Positions 53,431-61,297 of a DNA stretch of 64,000 nucleotides are shown piece by piece (position 1 is the stretch's first letter; each line of letters starts with the position of its first letter). Source of the stretch: Nitrospira sp. (lineage in GTDB: Bacteria > Nitrospirota > Nitrospiria > Nitrospirales > Nitrospiraceae). The DNA is taken from NCBI GenBank assembly GCA_023248215.1, contig JAHFEW010000012.1:1-64000 (forward strand), in the 5' to 3' direction. Below the pieces are notes generated by a model. The model saw nothing but the letters and a program-made list of their open reading frames with translations, was not told where the DNA came from and did not search any database. The translations under genes were made by a program, and so were the position numbers.

Positions 53431-54654
53431 CTAGTGGCCGACAACGATTTCGACGCGCCGATTCTTCTGTCGTCCCTCGGCTGTCGAGTTGCTGGCGATC
53501 GGCCGGCTGTCGGCATGTCCCTTGGTGTCGATTCTTTCCGCGGCCATGCCGCCGTCGGTCAGCGCTTGGCGCGCGCTTTCGGCACGCGCTTGGGAGAGCT
53601 CAACGTTGGTCGGGAATTTCTTGGCCAACCGTCCCCTGATGGGCACGTTATCCGTGTGACCGGCCACATGAATCGAGCGATCGGGATATTGCTTCAGCAC
53701 GCCACCGATGCGGTGCAATACGTCCGCTCCGCCCGGCTTGAGCGTCGCTTCTCCGGAGTCGAAGAGCAGTGTGGTGGCCAGGCCAAGGGTGAGCTGGTCG
53801 CCCAGCTGTTTCATGGTTACGTGGCCTTTTGCGACTTCGGCCTGGAGGAGTTTCGATAGATCGTCTTTCGCCTCAGCGAGGCTGCTCTTCTGTTGATCGA
53901 GGGCCCCTTTGAGGCCGGCCATTTCCTGGTCTCTCCGCGCGAGTTCACTGTCGAGATCTGACGCCCGCTGTTTGGCTGCGGCAAGGTCGGCGACGAGTTT
54001 CTCCCGATCGCCTGCGGCACCCTTCAATGCCCCCAGCTCGTGATCTCTGGCGTCCAGTTGTCGCTCCAGTTCGGCAATCCGTTGTTTCGCTTGTGCGAGC
54101 TCGGACGACAGGCGATCTCGATCGCCGGCGTTGCTCCTGAGGCCGGCGAGCTCCTGGTCTTTTGAGGACAATTGTCCCTGTAAGGCCGCCAGCTGTCCGG
54201 CGAGACGGTCCTTGTCTCCGGCGGTGCCCTTAAGGGCGGCGAGTTCGTGATCCTTGGCAGAGAGTTGGCGTTCGGCATCGGACAACTGGCTTGCCAGGCG
54301 ATCCTTGTCTCCGGATGCACTCCGGAGCGAGGACAATTCCCGGTCACGCTGGCTGAGTTGGGATTCAAGCTCGGTGGCTCGGGCCTTGGCCTGGTCCAAA
54401 TCGCCGGTGAGCGATGAACGGACTCGGGCGAGTTCCGCGTCGCGCTCGGCGTTCTGGCGTTGAAGGTCGGCGATCTGTTGTTGCAGTTCGGCAATCGTGA
54501 TGTCTCGCGGGTCTGGCTTCGGCGGGATCGGCCGCGCGACCGCTTTCATTTCATTCAGGGCTCGGCTTGCGGTGTCATTGGGCGCAGGAGCTGTGGTGCA
54601 GGCTGCGGCAAGCAGGGCACTCAGCACCACTGGAATAATGCGAACTTCTTTCAT
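53431..54654 (-). CDS. OmpA-domain coiled-coil lipoprotein, copy 1
   Basis: Protein of 407 residues. Lipobox AAACT (Cys near 19), then a coiled coil from about 48 to 260 containing five near-identical units of 29-38 residues based on QLSxxDxELxxLRxxAGDxDRL, and a C-terminal OmpA-like domain (AGHTDNVPIRGRLAKKFPTN, GHADSRPIASNSTAEGRQKN). The repeats would act as a spacer of adjustable length. GGAGGATCGC precedes the ATG; an in-frame ATG further upstream is not preceded by a site. A hairpin terminator separates it from copy 2. Confidence 0.88.
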   Translation of the reverse strand: MKEVRIIPVVLSALLAAACTTAPAPNDTASRALNEMKAVARPIPPKPDPRDITIAELQQQIADLQRQNAERDAELARVRSSLTGDLDQAKARATELESQLSQRDRELSSLRSASGDKDRLASQLSDAERQLSAKDHELAALKGTAGDKDRLAGQLAALQGQLSSKDQELAGLRSNAGDRDRLSSELAQAKQRIAELERQLDARDHELGALKGAAGDREKLVADLAAAKQRASDLDSELARRDQEMAGLKGALDQQKSSLAEAKDDLSKLLQAEVAKGHVTMKQLGDQLTLGLATTLLFDSGEATLKPGGADVLHRIGGVLKQYPDRSIHVAGHTDNVPIRGRLAKKFPTNVELSQARAESARQALTDGGMAAERIDTKGHADSRPIASNSTAEGRQKNRRVEIVVGH

Positions 54655-54725
54655 GCGATCCTCCTTCACAAGCATCGAGGCCGTTGGAGGGTTCCAGGCG
54701 GCACGAATCAATAAGAGTGCACGGG

Positions 54726-55154
54726 TTATAAGTGGCGTGGATTTTTCAAGAGATCCCGAATTTCCGTGAGCAATACCTCTTCCTTCGGCGGAGCAGGAGG
54801 CGGGCCGGGAGGGGTTGTCTTTTTAAGGCGGTTCATTTGCTTGACCACCAGAAAAATCACGAAGGCAAGAATTGTAAAGTCGAGGAGGGTTTGGAGGAAG
54901 ACACCGTAGTTGATGGTGGCCGCTCCGGCGGCTTTGGCGGCCGCCAGCGATTTTCCTTTGGCGTCTTCGGTCAACGGGATAAAGAGGCTTGAGAAATCCA
55001 CTTTCCCCATCAAGAGACCGATGGGAGGCATAAGAATGTCACTCACGACGGAGGACACGATTTTTCCGAATGCGCCCCCGATAATGATTCCTACAGCCAT
55101 GTCGAGCACGTTGCCCTTTACGGCAAATTCTTTAAATTCACCCATCATGCTCAT
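54726..55154 (-). CDS. mscL: Large-conductance mechanosensitive channel
   Basis: Osmotic safety-valve channel of 142 residues with the two membrane helices ([20 protein letters not shown] in the first, [20 protein letters not shown] in the second) and a cytoplasmic C-terminal helix containing a Pro-rich link. The pore helix motif [12 protein letters not shown] is standard. GGAGG lies seven bases before ATG 55154. Ends 71 bases after the copy-1 OmpA gene starts its own 5' side, same strand. Confidence 0.97.
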   Translation of the reverse strand: MSMMGEFKEFAVKGNVLDMAVGIIIGGAFGKIVSSVVSDILMPPIGLLMGKVDFSSLFIPLTEDAKGKSLAAAKAAGAATINYGVFLQTLLDFTILAFVIFLVVKQMNRLKKTTPPGPPPAPPKEEVLLTEIRDLLKNPRHL

Positions 55155-55199
55155 CGTACCACCTCCTTCTGTGAACAGAATACGTGCCCATTGCGCGCC

Positions 55200-56310
55200 C
55201 TACTGTTTTCGACTGGTGTCGAAGCTGTATCCCAGCGTGATCAAGTAAAGGTTATCGGTATCGGAGCCGCCAGGCAGCGGGGTCTTGTTGTACCGCAGGG
55301 TCCATTGAAACCCGCTTACAAGCCTCCCCAGACTTTGAACCGCAAACCGGTGTCCGCCGTTACGTAGAGATCGTTTGAATTGGAGAGCGATTGGAACCCT
55401 TCCTGGAAGTGATACAAGCTGACCTGATCGGTGCCCCATAGCGGCCAGTTCCATTTGACGGCCCATCGGCCTCGTGTGCTGGCTTTATCGTCGGCGAGTT
55501 TGAAATCTTCATTGAAATACGCCGCGCCGGCTTCCGCCCACAGCGTCATATCTTTAAAGATGCCTGAGAGGTCGCCACGATCGAGGAATTGATAGCCGGG
55601 CCCTGAGGCAAGCGCGGTGCGCAACTTCAAATCTTGAAAGGTGTCTTGTTCGAAAGATGCGGAGGCGAACTAATACAACCGCTTCGTGAGAAAAAAGTCA
55701 AGTTTGATGGTGCCGCGACTGTTTCGCACGAGGAGGTTTCCCGCGTCGTCGCCATATATGTAGCGACCGAGGATCGTCAGGCGTAACGACTCACCGCGAG
55801 CGGACAGTTCGCCGCGGAAACTTCCGTTCCGCAGATGGCTGTTTCCCGCCGATTGCGAGAATCCTGCTTGGACAGCTCCGGTGTAGATAACCGCGGGCTG
55901 ATTCATGCCGAGGACGGAATAGAGCGGAATGGCCATCGGGGTTCCCGTGGGGGCGGCCTTCAATATCATCGTGCCGGGCTCACTGGGCTGCGCTGTTCCA
56001 CCTCCGTGGTACCTTCCTTCAGGCTGAAGGGAATGGGACGATTGACCGAGAGTTTGGCCACGTTCGGCCACATGATCTTGACGACATCGTCGCCGGCGGT
56101 CGGTCCGAAACTTGTCTTGATATGTAGTTCATCCGCGACCATGCCGAGGACCTTCCCGTAGATCACGGTGCCGTCTTTGAGGGTGACGACATCCAGTGCC
56201 ACCGGTGCGGGCACGGCATCCGGCGGCGCCGGTGTTTCTGCCCCCATGACCGATGTCGCCAGCGCCATGATAAGCACAGCGGAAGCGAGGTATCCAAGTC
56301 GTCGCGTCAT
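55200..56310 (-). pseudogene. DUF481/YdiY-like outer-membrane protein, disrupted
   Basis: N-terminus with signal peptide (MTRRLGYLASAVLIMALATS), then a small beta domain (VTLKDGTVIYGKVLGMV), then the DUF481 barrel-type region. The gene has three lesions: a frame slip near 55985 (after TTEVEQRSPVSP; the continuation ILKAAPTGTPMAIPLYSVLG is in another frame), an in-frame TAG at 55670-55672 after FFLTKRLY with the same frame going on as FASASFEQDTFQDLKLRT, and a slip near 55325 (LRFKVWGG joins VSGFQWTLRYN in another frame). Ends with LITLGYSFDTSRKQ. Not translatable as a whole unless these are sequence errors. Confidence 0.85.
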
Positions 56311-56652
56311 ATAGTCCTCCTCCTGAGTCTTGCGAATGGCAACCGCGTTCGAGCTGCCCGATGAGTGAGAAACGTTCGCGATGTATAAATGATTCTGCGT
56401 ATGAGATCAACTCGTCGTCGCGAGAGTGCTGCAAAGTCGCCGTCAGGCATGGCTCGTGTCGATCGATATAGGTACATAACGGCATGTCCTGCATGCTGTT
56501 CAGGTGATGTGAGCCATAGGAGATGTGACTCGAAATCCAGTCCGCGTGAGTACTGGGCGAAGTGGTTGGACGTCAGACACGCCCGCAGGTCTGCGCCGTC
56601 GGTCTCGCCATGGGTGATCGAGCACGATTGCATCCCAGTCGTCTGTGCCGCA
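56311..56652. other. Intergenic region, no supported gene
   Basis: About 340 bases between the broken DUF481 gene and the LuxR-type gene. Overlapping short open frames on both strands (56307-56666 minus, 56389-56670 plus) have no recognisable motif and Arg/His-rich composition as expected of spurious frames. I see no RNA gene. Confidence 0.5.
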
Positions 56653-56979
56653 TCATGCGGAGTCATGTAAGGCTGGTGAGTTTCCGCGACCCAATTGCGT
56701 TGTGAGATTGTCGTCCTGTGGGGGCGGCGCTGCGCCGTTGAACGACGGAACTTCGAGCACGCCTTCCAGGAGGGCCAGGCGGAGAAGCTGTGCTGCGTTG
56801 GAGGCGCGGAATTTCCTCATAAGATTGGCACGGTGTGATTCCGCAGTTTTCGGGGCGATCTTCAGCCGGACGGCAATTTCATGACTCGTCAGTCCTCCCC
56901 AGATGTGGTTCAGAGTTTCACGTGCCCGCGCCGTCGGTTCATCCGGCCGCGGGCGTGTGAATGGTAGAACGTGATCCAT
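56653..56979 (-). CDS. LuxR-type HTH protein without receiver domain
   Basis: Protein of 108 residues with a LuxR/NarL-type DNA-binding domain: LTSHEIAVRLKIAPKTAESH, then RANLMRKFRASNAAQLLRLA, matching the recognition helix consensus. The N-terminal part of the domain (usually LTPREREVL) is degenerate, reading TARARETLNHIWGG. There is no receiver or sensor domain. It may be a small stand-alone regulator or a truncated response regulator. No partner kinase adjoins. Confidence 0.65.
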   Translation of the reverse strand: MDHVLPFTRPRPDEPTARARETLNHIWGGLTSHEIAVRLKIAPKTAESHRANLMRKFRASNAAQLLRLALLEGVLEVPSFNGAAPPPQDDNLTTQLGRGNSPALHDSA

Positions 56980-57294
56980 GGTCTTTCCTCGAAGCGGCGA
57001 TCTCCATCTTGAGCCTCGCAGGTGGGAAGAGACGATTCCCCGCAGGGATTCGATCCTGCCAAAGCCATGGTTTGCGGGACTAGCTGTATTAAGCTTCGCG
57101 CCACGAGCCGCGCAATCAGGATCCTATCAGTCACATACGTAGTTATGGTGCCATGACGTGCCGCAATCGATGACGGGAGTCAGGTGGTGAGACGAGGAAA
57201 TATGTGTCGCGCTGTCTCACGTGAGACGAATCGAGACAGAGGTAGAAGAAAAGATAGGCGGGGAAGCTTTAGCTGGCTGGAAGATGGAGTTCGG
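56980..57294. other. Intergenic region, no supported gene
   Basis: About 315 bases upstream of the LuxR-type gene and beyond the stop of the coiled-coil frame. I found no promoter, RNA or gene with support. It could contain the lost receiver part of the LuxR-type protein, but I see no receiver motif in any frame. Confidence 0.45.
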
Positions 57295-57669
57295 TCAGCC
57301 GGCGGTAAGTTCGGTCGTCAGCTGGCTGACGGCATCCGTGCGACTCTGCTCCTCGGGGGTCAGGCGTCCGGTCACATTGTTCACTTCGCTCCGAATGTAT
57401 TGTTCCAACGAGGCAAATCGCTCCTTGAGGTCATTCCGTAATTGGGCGGCTTCTGCCAGAAGTTGGGCTTCCAGGTTGGTGAACCGGTGTTCGTGATCGC
57501 GCACCTGGGCGCCGAACGGGATGTCGCGGATCTTGTCGAGATTGTTGCCGGCCGCATGGTCCTCGGCGAGGGAGGATTCCATCTCGGTCGCAGCGAGACC
57601 GTCGCCGGTGGTCCGATCTGAACGTCGAGTGCGATCGAGGTCCGTCTGCCTTCTCATGTGTCGTCTCAT
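57295..57669 (-). CDS. Small coiled-coil protein, possibly truncated
   Basis: Open frame of up to 124 residues with a predicted coiled coil from about 45 on (DHEHRFTNLEAQLLAEAAQL, RFASLEQYIRSEVNN). The first 40 residues are Arg-rich and may not be translated; ATG at 57579 is a possible later start. The coiled coil ends abruptly at LTTELTAG, suggesting a truncated member of a longer family. No function can be given. Confidence 0.5.
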   Translation of the reverse strand: MRRHMRRQTDLDRTRRSDRTTGDGLAATEMESSLAEDHAAGNNLDKIRDIPFGAQVRDHEHRFTNLEAQLLAEAAQLRNDLKERFASLEQYIRSEVNNVTGRLTPEEQSRTDAVSQLTTELTAG

Positions 57670-57793
57670 TGCTCGCGGTCGTTCTGCCGCAAAAGGGTGC
57701 TAGGGCATTCTGGTGCCATGGAGGCCAACAAGTAAGGCATGCTGCCTGCTGCTGGCGAGGGGCACGGCCCTCTGAGGCGGTGGTCTCCTCTGA

Positions 57794-58594
57794 TTAGGAT
57801 GGATTGAGAAGGCGCACTTCGCGTTGCGGGAACGGGATTTCCACCCCGTCAGCTTGCAATCGCTCGAGGATCGCTTGGTTGAGCTCGATTTGTGCGGACC
57901 CCACGGACGCCACCTGCACCCAGGGCCGGACGGATAGGGTGATGGATGAGTCGGCGAACCCCGTAATGCCGATGATCGGGGCAGGTTCCTGGAGGACCTC
58001 CGGGTACCGGTTCACGAGGTCGCGCAGTACACGCAGCGTGGTGTCGATATCGGTCCGGTAGGACACACCAATGGATAAATCCAGCTGCCGGATCGTGCCG
58101 AAGTTGTGGAGGATTTCTCCGACCACTTTTCGATTCGGAATCACGATGCGGGAATGATCCGGGTGCAGGAGTGTGGTGGTGAAGACGTCGATTTTCGCGA
58201 CGTCGCCATGGACCCCCAAGAGCGCCACATGTTCCCCGACCCGGTAGGGCTTGGTGAAGATGATCGACAGACCGGCCACCACGTTGCTGAGGACGCCCTG
58301 CAAGGCGAGGCCCATGCCAAGACCGGCCACCCCGAGCCCAGCGACCAACGGGGCGATTTGCAGACCGAGTTGATCCAGTGCGATGAGGAGGCCCAGGATG
58401 ACCACGAGGGCTTTGACGAGACGTAGGAGCAGCAGGCGAAGGGGCGGCTCGAGATCCTGCTGGTTGAGCCATCGCTCGAAGAGTCGGCCGACCGATTTGG
58501 CGACGAACAGGGCGGCAATGAGGACGAGGACCGCCCCCATGATTCGGAAGCCATATTGCACGATATATTGGGTGACCAAATTCGTCAGCGACAT
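57794..58594 (-). CDS. mscS: Small-conductance mechanosensitive channel (MscS family)
   Basis: Protein of 266 residues with three N-terminal membrane helices, the Gly/Ala-rich pore helix (PLVAGLGVAGLGMGLALQGV), the following beta domain (VGEHVALLGVHGDVAKIDVF) and the alpha/beta cytoplasmic C-terminus. Shorter than E. coli MscS (286) but complete in layout. GGGAGGCGGC precedes the ATG. 18 bases downstream of the AsmA gene on the same strand, probably one operon. Confidence 0.93.
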   Translation of the reverse strand: MSLTNLVTQYIVQYGFRIMGAVLVLIAALFVAKSVGRLFERWLNQQDLEPPLRLLLLRLVKALVVILGLLIALDQLGLQIAPLVAGLGVAGLGMGLALQGVLSNVVAGLSIIFTKPYRVGEHVALLGVHGDVAKIDVFTTTLLHPDHSRIVIPNRKVVGEILHNFGTIRQLDLSIGVSYRTDIDTTLRVLRDLVNRYPEVLQEPAPIIGITGFADSSITLSVRPWVQVASVGSAQIELNQAILERLQADGVEIPFPQREVRLLNPS

Positions 58595-58612
58595 GCCGCC
58601 TCCCTGTGGATG

Positions 58613-60718
58613 TTACCGTCCGAGCAGCCCCTTCAAGAGGTCCTTGCCTTCTTGTTTGAGGTCTTCCGGCTTCGTGGAGCCTTTCAAGAGGTCTCCGATC
58701 GCGCCTTTGACCTTCTCTTTGACCTGCTCCTGTACCTTGCCGGCAAACATTTTGGTGTCGAGCCCATAGGAAGGGGCCTGCGTGCTCCCGGTAATGAGCA
58801 GCGGGAGCGAGAGACGGCCGCCGCTCAACGCCACTCTCGCAATAGGGGAGCCAGCCGCAATTTTTTGGCTCAAGGCTGGGGAGAGATTCAGATTCAGTTT
58901 CATATTCAAAGAGTGATCGAGGCCGATCGTGCCGCCGCCTGTGGCCTGAAAATCATGGCTGTCCATGAGCAACCGTTGGACGGCGATGAGGCCTTGTTTC
59001 ACGGCGAACTCGCTTTCGATCGTTGAGAAGGCCGTGGCTTTGACATTGTCCAGCGACACGCCCACTACTTTGAGCAATATCGCCGCCTCCTGCAGCAAAT
59101 TAATCCCATCAATCTTGCCCTCTTTCACCGCCACGCGCCCGGTTCCCGCGAGCGCCCTCACGAGGTCGGGATGGGTGAACCCACGCCCGCTTACCGCCAG
59201 CTCGGCTACGGCCGTGCCGCTCATGGAAATCTGATCGGTGCCGACGGCCTGGAGGGCGGGCCCGAGTTGGAGCCCTTGCAGCGAAACCGTGCCGCTGAAG
59301 GGCGGCGTCGTGGTCCCGAGGCCTAGAGTCCCCTGTGTGCGCAGGAATCCGTCAAAGAGTTGGAGCGAGAGATTACTGAGTCGCGCGTCCTGCCCTTTCA
59401 TTTCTGCGGTGGCCTGCAGGTCTTTGATCTCCACTGGTTTTTTTAGCGGGAGTGCCAGCGGAAGGTCCGCGGTATTGACGAACTTTGAACTGGCTGTGAG
59501 TTTGGCCAGTCCGCCGAGGACCGACCCTTTCACATCGATACGTGAGCTTCCCATGGCGACGATCAATCCCAGGTCCGGGACTTCTGCCAGTTCAAGCGGC
59601 GTGGCACCTTCCTTGGGCGGATACTTGGCGCGCAGGCTCACATGAAGGTTTTTCAGTTCAATCGGCTTGGCGAGGGGGATTGCAACCGGCAGGTCCGATG
59701 AATTGATGCTCGCCGACGCGGCCGTCAGATTCGCCATGCCTTTGGCCGCGGTGCCTTTCACATTGATCGTGGAGTCACCCATCACCACGGTCATGCCCAG
59801 ATCGGTCAGGTCTACCTGGCTGCTGGCGGGAGGGGTATCAGGCGGAATCGGGTACTGGGCGTGGAGGGTGAGATGTAGATCCTTGACCTGGACTGGTTTC
59901 GTCAGCGGGAGTTTGACGGGCAGGTCGGCTGTGTCGATTTGCAGGGCCGCGATGGTAGCGTCCAGGTTCCCGCCTAGGGCCCGTCCTTTGAGGCTCAATA
60001 CGATCTTGCCCAGTTCGAGGTTGAAGGCGAATGATTTCAGATCGAGGGTTTCCACGAGTGGTCCGAACGTGCCGTCGAGTCGCATCGGAAGGTTATAGGG
60101 CTGTACGGTGGCGCCCAGGTGTACGGTGGGACTCTCGCCGAGATGCACCGATGTGAGCAGAAACTCGAGATCGTGGACGGTGTACTCCGTCGGTTTCGGG
60201 GTGGATTCGTCGCGGTAGGTCAGTTTTCCGCCGTCGATCGAGACTCGGTCTACAGCAAAGAGGGCCAGGGCTTGGAGCGGACTGCCCGCCGGCTGGCTGG
60301 GCACTTCAGGTTTCGGGGGCGGAGCCGGTGGTTTGGCACCGATGGTGGAAACGTTCAACTGGCCTCGCGCGTTTTTCAGGACGGTGATGACGGGATCGCG
60401 CAGGGTAATTTCCTCCACGTCGACCTTGCCCCCGAACAACGGAAGAAGTTTTACTCCGACATCCAGCGATGAGAGGGACGCGAAGGGGCCGGTGCGGAAG
60501 GCCGGATCGTCCTGGACAATAAATCCGCCGATACGTGCGCCGATGCGCGGCCAGATGGTGAGGCGAATATCCTTGAGTTCGATTTTGCGGTTCAGCGCCT
60601 CTTCGATCAACGGCCGGTAGCGATCTTGGTATTTATTCAGGTCGATGAGGAACGGCAGGGCCACGATCAGGATGATGAGCAACAGAATGACCACACCGAT
60701 CCCGATCAGGATTTTCAT
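58613..60718 (-). CDS. AsmA-family protein with internal repeats
   Basis: Protein of 701 residues with one N-terminal membrane anchor (about 3-26) and an AsmA/DUF748-type repeating beta-groove body, ending in an AsmA C-terminal domain (LAVSGRGFTHPDLVRALAGT, GLDHSLNMKLNLNLSPALSQ). Residues about 250-480 contain two and a half copies of an approximately 80-residue unit around DLPVxxPLxKPVxVKDLxxxL...DLGMTVVMGDSTINVKGT. AsmA-type proteins are thought to bridge the periplasm and carry lipids. It starts an operon with mscS. Confidence 0.9.
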   Translation of the reverse strand: MKILIGIGVVILLLIILIVALPFLIDLNKYQDRYRPLIEEALNRKIELKDIRLTIWPRIGARIGGFIVQDDPAFRTGPFASLSSLDVGVKLLPLFGGKVDVEEITLRDPVITVLKNARGQLNVSTIGAKPPAPPPKPEVPSQPAGSPLQALALFAVDRVSIDGGKLTYRDESTPKPTEYTVHDLEFLLTSVHLGESPTVHLGATVQPYNLPMRLDGTFGPLVETLDLKSFAFNLELGKIVLSLKGRALGGNLDATIAALQIDTADLPVKLPLTKPVQVKDLHLTLHAQYPIPPDTPPASSQVDLTDLGMTVVMGDSTINVKGTAAKGMANLTAASASINSSDLPVAIPLAKPIELKNLHVSLRAKYPPKEGATPLELAEVPDLGLIVAMGSSRIDVKGSVLGGLAKLTASSKFVNTADLPLALPLKKPVEIKDLQATAEMKGQDARLSNLSLQLFDGFLRTQGTLGLGTTTPPFSGTVSLQGLQLGPALQAVGTDQISMSGTAVAELAVSGRGFTHPDLVRALAGTGRVAVKEGKIDGINLLQEAAILLKVVGVSLDNVKATAFSTIESEFAVKQGLIAVQRLLMDSHDFQATGGGTIGLDHSLNMKLNLNLSPALSQKIAAGSPIARVALSGGRLSLPLLITGSTQAPSYGLDTKMFAGKVQEQVKEKVKGAIGDLLKGSTKPEDLKQEGKDLLKGLLGR

Positions 60719-60888
60719 CAGGCACCTCCACTAAAATAGTCCCGCAGTATAGAAACGCCCGACAGATGGGTCAATGGTTGAAGGGCGCGTCCCACGTGTT
60801 GAGCGGTAGGGCGGGACGCCTCGGTTGCCGAGAACCGGCACACCCTCAGGCCCCATGACTGATTGGTTTCTGAAGTCCAGGCCTTACC

Positions 60889-60917
60889 TTGCCGCTCACA
60901 TACCTGCGTGATAAGAT
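60889..60917 (+). promoter_or_regulatory. Candidate promoter of tRNA-Ser
   Basis: TTGCCG at 60889-60894, a 17-base spacer and TAAGAT at 60912-60917, 27 bases before the tRNA. Each box has four of six consensus bases and the spacing is ideal. Confidence 0.55.
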
Positions 60918-60943
60918 GCGATTCCTTAAAGTCGTCCGATCGC

Positions 60944-61033
<90 letters not shown>

Positions 61034-61103
61034 TACAGAGCTCGCTCGATCGCCAGCCACGAGCATGATGGTTGGCGACCGGATAGGACCTACGAGTGTG
61101 ATC

Positions 61104-61204
61104 GGGGCCGGGCCCTGTGCAACAGAACCCTGTGAATCCCGCCAGGTCCGGAAGGAAGCAACGGTAAGCGGTTCGTTCTGTGTGCCGCAGGATCACCTGG
61201 CCCC
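61104..61204 (+). ncRNA. ffs: Bacterial signal recognition particle RNA (4.5S type)
   Basis: The conserved SRP apical core is visible: CAGGTCCGGAAGGAAGCA followed by GGTAAGCGG. The ends pair (GGGGCCGGG at 61104 with CCTGGCCCC ending at 61204), giving a single hairpin of about 101 bases as in small bacterial SRP RNAs. It lies between tRNA-Ser and dnaX, a widespread arrangement. Ends are approximate. Confidence 0.95.
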
Positions 61205-61297
61205 ACTTCTTCGATGACGTATCTCGTGACACGTCATTCCTGAAGCGTCTCAATGACGGACGAGATACGCCTCACGCAGAACGATCGACGCCACAAG

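Noticed and set aside
56307-56666. Minus-strand 119-codon frame between DUF481 and LuxR genes
   Set aside because: No motif, no ribosome site and competing frames on the other strand.
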